From JAWKXU01 sp020446465 (GTDB taxonomy: Bacteria; Pseudomonadota; Alphaproteobacteria; Sphingomonadales; Sphingomonadaceae), in the NCBI GenBank assembly GCA_041396845.1, contig JAWKXU010000001.1, positions 558,001 through 622,000 of the forward strand: DNA of 64,000 bases. Reading direction: 5' to 3'. The position numbers and the translations under genes are program-made. Every line of letters begins with the position of its first letter. The first letter of the stretch is position 1. This document shows positions 1 through 8,393 of this stretch, piece after piece. The notes under the pieces are model-generated. The model was not told the DNA's origin and did no database searches. It worked only from the letters and a program-made list of their open reading frames with translations.

Positions 1-116
1 GTTCTGCCGCAAAACAGGACTTCGGCCCCGTCTTCCACGAGGCGTTTGACGATGGCGAGACCGATCCCCTCTGTCCCGCCTGTCACAATGGCCGTTTTGC
101 CGCTGAGTTTACCCAC
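1..116 (-). CDS. SDR-family oxidoreductase, N-terminal fragment (cut by window edge)
   Basis: Only the first 38 or so residues are present because the gene runs off the left edge. The fragment begins at a GTG five bases after the stop of the gene to its right and shows the Rossmann dinucleotide-binding motif TGGTEGIG of classical short-chain dehydrogenases, followed by the helix and second strand ending in FCGR. The Arg after the second strand would fit NADP preference, but this is weak. It is the last visible gene of a leftward operon (kinase, helical partner, CrtC-like protein, SDR). The substrate cannot be told from the fragment; oxidation of an alcohol in the same pathway is inference. 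Confidence 0.8.
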   Translation of the reverse strand, partial: MGKLSGKTAIVTGGTEGIGLAIVKRLVEDGAEVLFCGR

Positions 117-121
117 GCTGC

Positions 122-1234
122 CTAATCCTTGTCCCAGCGGGTGATGTCCATGCCGCTTTCGATACCCATTGGCCGGTAAGCGCCCAGAATGGCTTGCTCG
201 AATGTGCCGACGGTTTTTTCCACCCGCCCATCGGGTTCGGTCATCGTAATGTGCGACAGGCGCTGGACATGGTAATTTTCCATTTTGCCGGGGTCACAAT
301 CGGCAACGGCAAAATCCTCTCGCTCGACGCGCAAATCGCCATGATAGTTGCCGTGGAACCATTCCGGGTGGAAATAGCCGATGCCTTTCATCTGCATCTG
401 GTGAAAGGGCTCGAACTCCAGCCGGTAAGGCCCGGTGCCATAGTCCACTGTCAGAACGCCGCTTTCTGGCCAGAGTGTGCCCGGCACCAGCACCGTTTCC
501 ATGTGCGCATTTTCAGTTTCAAGGAACTGGTCGGGGCCGGTGCCGTCAGGGCACATGACCGAACGTTTGTTCCAGATGTGGCCGCTGGGTTCGGCGGCGA
601 TATGGAAGAAAAAGCTCTTGTCCGCGAAGTTCAACGGGGTCCATTGCCAGAAATAGCCCTGTTCACCGGCCAGCGGGTTGGGTTGCGGATCGGACATGCC
701 GATGGGGCGCGTCCCCCATGACCTGTCCCGCGTTCCGGTGCATTTGGGTGAAAGGTCGATACGACGGCCGTCAATGCTGACCCAGCCGGTCCAGTGCCCG
801 TTCTGCGTGAGGCGAGTGTAATCGAGGAAACCCTTGGTGCCGACGCGCCGCATAAAGCGAGGTTCCTCAATCGGGAAAGCCCGGCCCGTGATGGTAATGT
901 CCGCAGCGATGCCGTCGTGTTCCTCGACGATAATGCGCAACTTCTGCAATGGTTCGACAACTTCGATACGGATCGGACCGATGGATGTATCCATGCGGTC
1001 AGTCAGAACCCGGCTCCCGCGCAGGCAGTGCTGTACGCCATCGACCTGTATGGAGATTGCGCCGTCAATGATGTTGAGGTGCGGGTAGATTCCCATGCCA
1101 ACAAGGAAGAACAGCGATCCATCCGGCTCGTAGCCGTTGAACCAGTAACGATCGTAAAAATTGCGGTCGGTGCCAGAATAGGCGATCGGTTCTGGTGTCT
1201 GGTGGATCGGGAAATCGTCGGCCTTGGTCAGCAT
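122..1234 (-). CDS. CrtC/AttH-like (lipocalin-hydratase fold, DUF7064/7065-type) protein
   Basis: A 370-residue protein without signal peptide or membrane segments, rich in beta strand and Trp/Tyr. It carries the motif RDRSWGTR at about residues 169-176, which is repeated in two other proteins of this window (28796-29722 and 35785-37005), so the three are paralogues. The overall pattern resembles the tandem-lipocalin AttH/CrtC superfamily, which includes carotenoid 1,2-hydratase (hydration of an isoprenoid double bond to a tertiary alcohol); the DUF7064/DUF7065 name is from memory and should be checked. It follows the helical partner gene by 21 bases in the same operon. A hydratase or dehydratase role on a terpenoid is inference; a non-catalytic lipid-binding role is the alternative. 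Confidence 0.7.
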   Translation of the reverse strand: MLTKADDFPIHQTPEPIAYSGTDRNFYDRYWFNGYEPDGSLFFLVGMGIYPHLNIIDGAISIQVDGVQHCLRGSRVLTDRMDTSIGPIRIEVVEPLQKLRIIVEEHDGIAADITITGRAFPIEEPRFMRRVGTKGFLDYTRLTQNGHWTGWVSIDGRRIDLSPKCTGTRDRSWGTRPIGMSDPQPNPLAGEQGYFWQWTPLNFADKSFFFHIAAEPSGHIWNKRSVMCPDGTGPDQFLETENAHMETVLVPGTLWPESGVLTVDYGTGPYRLEFEPFHQMQMKGIGYFHPEWFHGNYHGDLRVEREDFAVADCDPGKMENYHVQRLSHITMTEPDGRVEKTVGTFEQAILGAYRPMGIESGMDITRWDKD

Positions 1235-1255
1235 GAGTGGCTCCGGTATGGAAGG

Positions 1256-1678
1256 TCAGAAATTGGCGGATGAAATGCGTTGGGATTCAACTGAACTGCG
1301 CAGAAAATCCCAAATCTCGGAGTTGAGCGCACCCGCGACGGCACTGTCGTCGGCCTCAATCGCGGCGTGCAGGTCAATCAGGTGGGTTTTCAGAACCTCA
1401 TTCTCGCGTGTGAGGGACGAGATACGCAGGTCTTCCTCGTCAGGGGTAAGCGGCGGTGTCTGGCCGAAGTGGATAGCGCAGCGCGCGACAAGCGCCCGCA
1501 AAACCTTGTTTTCCGCATGAAGCCGCGCAGCGGCGCCGTCCCATTGTTCTGCCACCATGTCGAGCATCGCAGCGGCCATGCCGACATTGCCAGCGCGAAA
1601 GCCTGTAAGCTGGGGCATAATATCATCGCGCAAAACAGTGGCGAGAAATTGCGTGGCGTCGGGGATCGCGGGTTTCAT
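1256..1678 (-). CDS. small helical protein paired with APH-type kinase
   Basis: A 140-residue, predicted all-helical soluble protein. The start at 1678 is chosen because ATG 1678-1676 overlaps the stop of the upstream kinase gene in an ATGA arrangement, which implies translational coupling. It shares the pattern EQW-x2-A with a following LR-x-L with the protein at 29806-30306, which sits in the same position behind another APH kinase, so the two are homologues. Such small helical proteins next to APH genes resemble the DUF6285 type; that family name is tentative. The coupling suggests a complex or chaperone-like role with the kinase, which is inference. No catalytic motif was recognised. Confidence 0.7.
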   Translation of the reverse strand: MKPAIPDATQFLATVLRDDIMPQLTGFRAGNVGMAAAMLDMVAEQWDGAAARLHAENKVLRALVARCAIHFGQTPPLTPDEEDLRISSLTRENEVLKTHLIDLHAAIEADDSAVAGALNSEIWDFLRSSVESQRISSANF

Positions 1679-2700
1679 AGCTTGCCCATCAGTTCGAGGA
1701 TTGCACGGTCTTGCGCATTGCGCAGCCACCATGCCGCATAAGCGTGGATGACGAAGGGTGTTTCAACAGCCCCCCAGGCATGGGCGCAGCTGTTCCAGAT
1801 CGCCTGGCCTTTCACGCACATCATCAATTCCCACCAATGGAGGCGATCCGGGTCAGCGCGAAGGCCGCTGGCGTTTTCCCATATCGCGATGGCCTCTTCA
1901 CGCGGGGCAAGCCCGCTGCGACGTTCATCCTTGCCGAAGGAGAAGACGCGGGCCATGCTCCATGCCAGATCTTCGAGCGGGTCGCCCAGATGAGCCATTT
2001 CCCAATCGAGCACCGCAATAAGTGTGCCTTCATCGTCATAGAGGAAGTTCCCGGCGCGAAAGTCGCCGTGGACCATGGCCAGTTTTTGCGCAGGCGTCGG
2101 CGGGTTGGCGCGCAGCCAGCGGATTGCGGCTCGCGTTACGGGTTCTGGCCCGACGTCGTTGGCGTCAAGCTGGCCTTCCCAGTAATCGAGTTGCTGCATC
2201 GCCGTGTTTTCAGGCGTTGCCGGAACCATGAAGGAGAGGTCCAGCGCCTCGCAAGGCACAGCGGCCAGTTTGCCCATGGTTGACCACATCTGTTGCGAAA
2301 CGCGCGGCAGGCGATCTTTCCACGCTGGTTCCTGCAACTGGTATTCGCTGTTGTGGAACCCGCGCAAATCCTCCGCCAGCGAAATGGCACCGTCAAAGTG
2401 TGACGCGTCTTCTTCCAGCAAGATCATGCGCGGGACGGGGACGCCGTGGCCATATATGGCCTGATAGGAAAGGTATTCGTGGCGGCGGTCGCTATCGACA
2501 TTGCTGGCGGGCGGATCGCGCCGCAAGATCAGCTTGTCCTGATGCGCGCCGGCTTCATCCGTGTAGGCAAGGTCGAAGCGGAATGTCTCGCGCGATGCGC
2601 CAAGGGGCAGGCGCTCCAGATTGCTGATGGCGATATCGCGCCAATCGGGAAAGCGTTTGGCGAGATACGTGCTGAGCGCACTGTCGGTAATATCTCTCAT
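1675..2700 (-). CDS. APH-family phosphotransferase (ACAD10/11 N-domain-like)
   Basis: A 341-residue aminoglycoside-phosphotransferase-fold kinase. The catalytic loop HGDFRAGN is at residues 211-218 and the metal-binding Asp of LDWE is at 232, so the active site looks intact. Proteins of this branch are found with acyl-CoA metabolism genes, and the animal homologue is the kinase domain of ACAD10/11, which phosphorylates 4-hydroxyacyl-CoAs; a hydroxyl phosphorylation here is therefore reasonable, while antibiotic resistance is unlikely. It is first in a leftward operon, coupled to the helical partner by an ATGA overlap, and is divergent from the crotonase operon across a GntR-type operator. It is one of four such kinases in the window. 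Confidence 0.85.
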   Translation of the reverse strand: MRDITDSALSTYLAKRFPDWRDIAISNLERLPLGASRETFRFDLAYTDEAGAHQDKLILRRDPPASNVDSDRRHEYLSYQAIYGHGVPVPRMILLEEDASHFDGAISLAEDLRGFHNSEYQLQEPAWKDRLPRVSQQMWSTMGKLAAVPCEALDLSFMVPATPENTAMQQLDYWEGQLDANDVGPEPVTRAAIRWLRANPPTPAQKLAMVHGDFRAGNFLYDDEGTLIAVLDWEMAHLGDPLEDLAWSMARVFSFGKDERRSGLAPREEAIAIWENASGLRADPDRLHWWELMMCVKGQAIWNSCAHAWGAVETPFVIHAYAAWWLRNAQDRAILELMGKL

Positions 2701-2867
2701 ATTGCGCGCAATTTCTCGGCTGGATCGGGCATGTTTTTGCCCACAATGTCGTCAACGACATGCGCCGGGTTTTCCCGGCAGGTGACACATCTGGAACTCT
2801 GCACCGATCAGCCTCTCTCACATCCTCAAATTGTCCCCGCGCATCCGGGTGGCTTTCCCGTTGTGCG

Positions 2868-2884
2868 ATATTGTCAGACGATAT
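2868..2884. promoter_or_regulatory. candidate operator of the GntR/FadR-type regulator (site 1)
   Basis: The sequence ATATTGTCAGACGATAT is a 17-bp palindrome with core TTGTCAGACGA, fitting the known FadR-subfamily GntR pattern TNGTNNNACNA. It lies in the 361-base spacer between the divergent operons led by the APH kinase (2700) and the crotonase (3062), and related palindromes precede the other operons of the catabolic set. The rest of the spacer holds no convincing gene. Confidence 0.75.
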
Positions 2885-3061
2885 TGCACGGGCGGGCGGT
2901 GGGCTGCAAGGGCTAATATGGAACGAGCCTCCACCGGATAGACAATTGCTTGTCCACCTTCTGCTGTTTGCGTGTTGCGGCTGGCGATATTGACACGCGT
3001 GCGTGGCGCGGGTGAAGAGGCTGATCAGGAGAGTCCTTTTCCAAGATGGGAACACCCACCA

Positions 3062-3871
3062 ATGCAAACACCTTATGAATCGCTGAAAATCGAAACCGAA
3101 GGCCCTGTTGTTACAGTTTCGCTCAACCGGCCGAAGCAGATGAACACGCTGACCCCGGAATCGATGCGGGAACTGGCGAATTTTTTCACAAGTCTGAATG
3201 ATCGGCTGGATATCCGGGTTGTCATTCTTCGTGGGGAAGGGCGGGCTTTCTGTGCCGGGGCTGACCTTGGTTCGGACCTTTTTGCTCCGCCGGGGCCAGG
3301 GCGTGCGCAACGCCAGATGGCAATGCAGAAGTTGGCGTCCAGCGTGGTTGCGACGATGCGCGCCTGCCCGCAGCCGATCATAACCTTGCTGAAAGGCCCG
3401 GTATGTGGCGGCGGTTTCTCAATGGCGCTTGGCTCTGATGTTCGCCTGGCAACGCCTGATACGAAAATGAATGTCGCCAACCTGAAAGTGGGGCTTGGCG
3501 GGCCGGATATGGGGTCCGGCTATTTTCTTCCTCGCCTGATCGGGCTGTCGGCAGCATCGGCGCTGATGTTCACGGGCGATTTCATTGATGCCCAGCGTGC
3601 CTTTGACCTGACACTGGTTGCCGAACTGGCAAATGACGATGCAGCACTGGATGCCCTTGGCAAGGCGTGGGCCGGGCGGATGCTTCTGGCATCGCCAATG
3701 GGGCTGCGACAGACCAAGCGGGCGCTTAATGAACTGGTCGATATCAATGGGCTCAGTGCGGCTCTCGCGCTGGAGGACTTGCAGCAGACGATGCTGCTTG
3801 AAACAGCCGATCATCGCGAGGCGGTCGCCGCATTCCTCGAAAAACGCAAACCGGACTATCGCGATGAATAA
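3062..3871 (+). CDS. enoyl-CoA hydratase/isomerase family (crotonase-fold) protein
   Basis: A 269-residue crotonase. Oxyanion-hole elements CAGADL (64-69) and GPVCGGGFS (112-120) are clear. Where true enoyl-CoA hydratases have their two catalytic Glu residues, this protein reads NLKVGLGGPDMG and SAASALMFTG, so both Glu appear to be missing; the segment resembles the large crotonase group with a Gly-x-Asp-Met-Gly loop. It may act as an isomerase, hydratase with other residues, or C-C bond enzyme. The start at 3062 was preferred over an upstream in-frame codon because the homologous N-terminus begins here. The 3' end overlaps the next gene by 8 bases. It opens a rightward operon with an acyl-CoA synthetase and a kinase. 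Confidence 0.85.
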   Translation: MQTPYESLKIETEGPVVTVSLNRPKQMNTLTPESMRELANFFTSLNDRLDIRVVILRGEGRAFCAGADLGSDLFAPPGPGRAQRQMAMQKLASSVVATMRACPQPIITLLKGPVCGGGFSMALGSDVRLATPDTKMNVANLKVGLGGPDMGSGYFLPRLIGLSAASALMFTGDFIDAQRAFDLTLVAELANDDAALDALGKAWAGRMLLASPMGLRQTKRALNELVDINGLSAALALEDLQQTMLLETADHREAVAAFLEKRKPDYRDE

Positions 3872-5507
3872 AATTCCCCGGCGAGGGCCTTTGCAGGGCG
3901 GCATGATGGATGTGCCGATGCTGGTTTCGGAAATAATCGCTTACGCTGCCCGATACCACGGCGATACGGAAGTCGTGGGCCGCCGGGTCGACCATTCCAT
4001 AGAGCGTTCTAACTGGGCCGGGATTCACAAGCGCGCAGCCAGGCTCGCCAATGCGCTCATTGCACATGGCTATGACGAAAACGCCCGCATTGCCACGCTT
4101 ACCTGGAATACGCTGGATCATCTTGTCATGTTCTATGGGGTGCTGGGGCTTGGCATCCCGCTCCATACGCTCAACCCGCGGCTGACACCGGATGATCTTG
4201 CCTACATGGCGGATCTTGTCGAGGATGATATCTGCTTCTTCGATGCACCGAATGCTGAGCTTGCCGCGCAGTTGGCTAAGGCGACTGACGCAATTCGATG
4301 CTATGTCTTTCTTGGAGAGGCGATTCCGGCAGAGGCGCAAAACCTGCCCGGGATCATGACGATTGGTGATTTTCTGGGCGATGCTGGCGATACGATCGAC
4401 TGGCCTCGTTTCGAGGAAGATCGGGCGGCTACGATCTGTTTCACGTCGGGCACGACGGGCAGGCCGAAAGGCGTTGTCTATTCCCACCGCTCTATCACAC
4501 TGTGCTCGATGAACATGTCGAGTGCGGACATGTATGCCCACAGTCTGCCTGGCGAAGCTGAAACCGTCTTGCCGATTGCCGCGATGTTCCACTCTAACGC
4601 CTGGATGATGCCGTTTACTGCGCCGTTGAACGGGCAGAAGCTGGTATTGCCGGGGCGGCGGCTTGATGCCGAAGCTGTTGTCGATCTGATCCTTGCGGAG
4701 GATGTGACAATGGCCGGGGGGGTGCCGACCATCTGGCTCGACATCGTCAGTGAACTGGAAAAGCGCGGCATCGAGTCAACTAGTTTGCGCACGGCACTGG
4801 TTGCCGGCACACTTCTGCCCTTGTCCACGGCTGAAGCTATGAGAAAGCACGGGATCGTGCCACGCCAGACCTGGGGCATGACGGAAGTGCCGGGGGCCGC
4901 GCGTGCTTCGCCGCCGCGTGGCGCGATTTCGCTGGACCCGGATCAGCAAATGGAACTTGCCCTGAACAGGCAAGGGCGCGTTGCCATGCATGCCCAGCTA
5001 CGGGTCGTGGACGAGGATGGTGTGCGCCTGCCGGAAGATGGCCAGTCCAGAGGCATGCTCCAGGTGCGCGGCCCGATGGTATGCGGGCGCTATCTGGGTG
5101 AGGAGGGCGCTCCTGCCGAATGGCTCGACACCGGCGATATCGCTGTAATCTATCCGGACTCGACCGTTGCCATTGTCGACCGCGCCAAAGATGCCATCAA
5201 ATCCGGTGGTGAATGGATCGCATCCCCGGTTCTGGAACAGGCAGCCATGCAGCACCCCGGTGTGCGCGAAGCAGCCGCCATCGGGATACCTGACCCGCGC
5301 TGGCAGGAACGGCCGATGCTCGTGTGTGTGGGGGAGCCTGGGGTGGACCGGCCCGATGATGAAACGCTCAAGGCATCCATGCTGGAGCATGTCGCCAAAT
5401 GGTGGCTTCCCGACAGGATTGCATGGGTGGAAACCTTGCCGCACACGCCGACTGGCAAACTCGACAAGGTGGCTCTGCGGGGTTTGATGGGGGTTACGCA
5501 GCCATGA
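3864..5507 (+). CDS. AMP-forming acyl-CoA synthetase (medium/long-chain type)
   Basis: A 547-residue ANL-superfamily ligase. It has the P-loop TSGTTGRPKG, the motif GMTEVPG, the hinge region with DTGDIA, and the C-terminal catalytic Lys in PTGKLDK, so the enzyme looks complete. It would activate a carboxylic acid with ATP and CoA in the cytoplasm. The start at 3864 overlaps the crotonase by 8 bases, and the end overlaps the following kinase by ATGA, so all three genes are translationally coupled. Branch-level similarity is to the DMSO-permissive/MenE-like acyl-CoA synthetases of about 540 residues. The substrate, probably a branched or terpenoid acid, is inferred only from the neighbours. Confidence 0.88.
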   Translation: MNKIPRRGPLQGGMMDVPMLVSEIIAYAARYHGDTEVVGRRVDHSIERSNWAGIHKRAARLANALIAHGYDENARIATLTWNTLDHLVMFYGVLGLGIPLHTLNPRLTPDDLAYMADLVEDDICFFDAPNAELAAQLAKATDAIRCYVFLGEAIPAEAQNLPGIMTIGDFLGDAGDTIDWPRFEEDRAATICFTSGTTGRPKGVVYSHRSITLCSMNMSSADMYAHSLPGEAETVLPIAAMFHSNAWMMPFTAPLNGQKLVLPGRRLDAEAVVDLILAEDVTMAGGVPTIWLDIVSELEKRGIESTSLRTALVAGTLLPLSTAEAMRKHGIVPRQTWGMTEVPGAARASPPRGAISLDPDQQMELALNRQGRVAMHAQLRVVDEDGVRLPEDGQSRGMLQVRGPMVCGRYLGEEGAPAEWLDTGDIAVIYPDSTVAIVDRAKDAIKSGGEWIASPVLEQAAMQHPGVREAAAIGIPDPRWQERPMLVCVGEPGVDRPDDETLKASMLEHVAKWWLPDRIAWVETLPHTPTGKLDKVALRGLMGVTQP

Positions 5508-6661
5508 CGCTTCCGCTGGAAAACCAGATCAGGGCAGCTTTCGCCGCAGAGCGGGCCAACATGCAAAAAGTGACGGACCCGGATCAGATTCCGCCCGATT
5601 TTGAATGTATCAGCAACGCATGGCTGACGGCGCATCTGTGCAAGGCAGTTCCCGGCGCAGAAGTTGTTGGCCACAGCCTTGGTGAGCCGGATGAAGGGAC
5701 GAACAACCGTCGGCGGATTTTGCTGCAATACAATGATGCCGGTGCAGCGGCTGGATTGCCCTCCAGCATTTTTGCCAAGGCAACCAACGGGCTGCGCAAT
5801 CGTCTGATGCTTGCCCATTCCGGCGCGATTCACTGCGAAGTAACATTTTACCGGGAGGTCCGCGACGGGATAACCTTTGAAACGCCTCGTGCATTTCATG
5901 CAGCCTATGATCCGCACAGCTTCAATTCGATTATCTTGCTGGAAGATCTGGGTGACAGCGCCTTTCTCGATCTGACCTCGCACGGCAGCCCTGACCTGAT
6001 GCGCAGGCAATTAAGCCTGCTTGCCCGCCTGCACGCGAGCGGCTTTGGCGGGGCCGGGATGGCATCGCGTCTCGCCAACCTGCCAAGCTGGAAAACGCGG
6101 TTCAGTGCGCTGATGCAGGTCAATCTGGAAAAGGCCTGCACAGACGGGCTGGCGGTGTGCCGTGATCGTATCCCGGCAGACCTTTGGGAGCGGCGTGCGG
6201 AAATCTGGCCTGTCACGGTGGCATCGCTTGATTTTGAGGCAAGCACCGGGCCGACGCTCTGCCATGGCGACGTGCATTTGCATAACTGGTATTTTCGCCC
6301 GGATGGCACGCTGGGTATCAGCGATTGGGGCGTGACGCATATCGGGCCGTGGGGTCGCGATCTTGCCTATTGCCTTGTGGCTGGCCTTCCGGTTGACGTG
6401 CGTCGGTCGCACGAAGACGAACTCATGCAGCATTATCTGGATGCGCTTGTTGCCAATGGCGGCCCGGCAATCACGTTGGACGAAGCCCGCACAGCCTGCA
6501 AAAGCGGGATCATGACTGCGCTCGCGTTCTGGACGATGACCGCAGCGCCAGTTGCGGAAATGCCCGATATGCAGCCCGCAGATACGGCGCTGGCATTTGT
6601 CGAGCGTCTCGCAGCGGCAGTCTCTGACTGGAATGCGCTTGATTTTGAACAGACCCCCTGA
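5504..6661 (+). CDS. APH/ecdysteroid-kinase-like phosphotransferase
   Basis: A 385-residue kinase of the APH clan. The catalytic loop is HGDVHLHN (254-261) and the second Asp lies in ISDWG (274). The spacing and the phrase following it (DLAYCL) resemble the EcKinase/CHK-like branch more than the LDWE-type kinases elsewhere in this window, so it is a divergent member. Start ATG 5504 overlaps the stop of the acyl-CoA synthetase (ATGA). A small-molecule hydroxyl is the likely phosphoryl acceptor; the substrate is unknown. It ends the crotonase/ligase/kinase operon, and no terminator-like hairpin was seen before the monooxygenase gene. Confidence 0.78.
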   Translation: MTLPLENQIRAAFAAERANMQKVTDPDQIPPDFECISNAWLTAHLCKAVPGAEVVGHSLGEPDEGTNNRRRILLQYNDAGAAAGLPSSIFAKATNGLRNRLMLAHSGAIHCEVTFYREVRDGITFETPRAFHAAYDPHSFNSIILLEDLGDSAFLDLTSHGSPDLMRRQLSLLARLHASGFGGAGMASRLANLPSWKTRFSALMQVNLEKACTDGLAVCRDRIPADLWERRAEIWPVTVASLDFEASTGPTLCHGDVHLHNWYFRPDGTLGISDWGVTHIGPWGRDLAYCLVAGLPVDVRRSHEDELMQHYLDALVANGGPAITLDEARTACKSGIMTALAFWTMTAAPVAEMPDMQPADTALAFVERLAAAVSDWNALDFEQTP

Positions 6662-6725
6662 CGCCGCCCTGGTTACAATCATCCAGCCACACCGAACTGG
6701 ATGCTTGCTAACATGGGTGCTTGCG

Positions 6726-6742
6726 GCATAGTCTGACAAAAA
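6726..6742. promoter_or_regulatory. weak candidate GntR operator (site 2)
   Basis: The core GTCTGAC with a following A-tract occurs 115 bases upstream of the monooxygenase GTG start, in the 187-base spacer after the kinase gene. The left flank (GCATA) departs from the ATAT/AAAT of the better sites, so this is a weaker match to the same palindrome. Confidence 0.4.
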
Positions 6743-6848
6743 CAATGGCGGCATGTTTCGTCTGGAACATACCCGCCACAGATAACTTGCCTTCGTTCCA
6801 GCCTGCACGACGCCGGACATGAAACGGGGCTGGCGAGAGGAGTTGGAA

Positions 6849-8357
6849 GTGAGCACTAGCCTTGCTGAAAAGGTGCGTCCTGCGGGTGTTGCCTGCGAAG
6901 AGTTCGACGTTCTCATAATCGGGGCCGGCATTTCCGGTATTGGCAGCGCCTATCACCTTCATACGCAGTGCCCGGACAAGAGCTTTGTTGTTCTGGAATC
7001 GAAGGCGCGGTTCGGCGGAACCTGGGATACCCATACTTATCCGGGGGTGCGCTCCGATTCGGATCTTTATACTTTCGGCTATCGCTTCAAGCCCTGGGTC
7101 GGGCCGCCGATCGCGACCAGTCAGGCGATCAAGGCATACCTCAACGATGTCATTGAGGAGAACGGCCTCGACAGTCACATCCGGTATCAGACCGAGATTT
7201 CGCGCTGCACATGGTCAAGCGAAGAAAACAGGTGGACGGTCGAAACCCGTAATGCCGACGGCACGCCGGGGACGACATACCGCTGCAATTTCCTGTGGAT
7301 GTGTTCGGGTTACTATGACCACAAGAACCCGCACTTGCCGGACTGGCCGGGAATGGCCGATTTCAAAGGGCGGTTGGTCCATGCCCAGACCTGGGACAAG
7401 GATCTTGACTACAAAGGCAAGAACGTCGTCGTGATCGGGTCCGGCGCAACCGCCGCCACTGTCATACCGGCGATGGCGGACGATGCCGCACATGTGACGA
7501 TGCTGCAACGGTCCCCCACCTATTTCTTCTGTTATCCGAACAAGAGCGAACTGGCTGACCGGCTGCGGCTGATCGGTGTGGACGATGAAACAGTCCACCG
7601 CGTCGTGCGCCTCGAATATCTTCATAACCTGAAAATGCTTGATCGGCGCTCGCGCGAAGAACCTGAGATCGTGTTCGACGAATTGAAAGAGCTGATACGG
7701 CAATATGCAGGGGAGGATTTCGAGTTTGAGCCGCACTTCACCCCATCATACCGCCCATGGCAACAACGCCTTGCGTTCATTCCCGATGGCGACATGTTCA
7801 CAAAGATCAGGGAAGGCAAGGTATCGGCTGTAACTGACCGGATCGACCATTTCACGGCTGACGGGATCAAACTTGAGTCAGGTGACGAGCTAAAGGCGGA
7901 TGTGGTCATTGCTGCCACGGGGTTCAATCTGCTGATGATGGGCGGCATTGAATTCGTGGTCGATGGCAAGCCTGTCGACTGGTCGCAAACGACCACGTAT
8001 CGCGGGATGATGTTTACCGGCGTGCCCAATCTTGCATGGGTCTTCGGATATTTCCGGGCGGCCTGGACCTTGCGGGTGGATCTGGTGGGGGATTTCGTTT
8101 GCCGTCTGCTGCAACACATGGCGGATAAAGGGGCAAGCAAAGTGGAAATCGCCATTCCCCCCGCGCTGGCGAATGAGCCAAAGTTGCCGTGGATAGAGGA
8201 TGACAATTTCAACCCCGGCTATCTTATGCGCGATCTGGCCAAGCTGCCGAAACGTCTGGGTGACAGGTCGGAGTGGCGCCATAACCAGAACTACTGGCTG
8301 GAAGCGGAAGAAATCCCCGCGACCGACCTTGATGGCCCGGAATTTCGTTACAACTGA
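6849..8357 (+). CDS. Baeyer-Villiger-type flavin monooxygenase (EthA-like)
   Basis: A 502-residue FAD/NADPH monooxygenase. It has an N-terminal Rossmann motif GAGISG (25-30), the type I Baeyer-Villiger signature FKGRLVHAQTW (172-182), and a second NADPH Rossmann motif GSGATAA. The segment YPGVRSDSDLYTF is characteristic of the EthA-like group. Start GTG 6849 is chosen because GAGAGGAG precedes it by seven bases. It would convert a ketone to an ester or lactone. The next two genes encode a quinoprotein alcohol dehydrogenase and an esterase, which gives a sensible chain: ketone to ester, ester to alcohol, alcohol oxidation. The ketone itself is not identifiable. Confidence 0.9.
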   Translation: MSTSLAEKVRPAGVACEEFDVLIIGAGISGIGSAYHLHTQCPDKSFVVLESKARFGGTWDTHTYPGVRSDSDLYTFGYRFKPWVGPPIATSQAIKAYLNDVIEENGLDSHIRYQTEISRCTWSSEENRWTVETRNADGTPGTTYRCNFLWMCSGYYDHKNPHLPDWPGMADFKGRLVHAQTWDKDLDYKGKNVVVIGSGATAATVIPAMADDAAHVTMLQRSPTYFFCYPNKSELADRLRLIGVDDETVHRVVRLEYLHNLKMLDRRSREEPEIVFDELKELIRQYAGEDFEFEPHFTPSYRPWQQRLAFIPDGDMFTKIREGKVSAVTDRIDHFTADGIKLESGDELKADVVIAATGFNLLMMGGIEFVVDGKPVDWSQTTTYRGMMFTGVPNLAWVFGYFRAAWTLRVDLVGDFVCRLLQHMADKGASKVEIAIPPALANEPKLPWIEDDNFNPGYLMRDLAKLPKRLGDRSEWRHNQNYWLEAEEIPATDLDGPEFRYN

Positions 8358-8393
8358 ACACCATATACATTTGCCAAATAGCAGGGGAAAACT

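Noticed and set aside
194..721. open frame on the + strand inside the first CrtC-like gene
   Set aside because: It is antisense to a conserved gene with a paralogous motif and has no ribosome site; such shadow frames are common at this GC content.
2941..2954. GACAA-TTGC-TTGTC inverted repeat in the 2.7-3.06 kb spacer
   Set aside because: The half-sites point outward with wrong spacing for the operator; it is probably chance.
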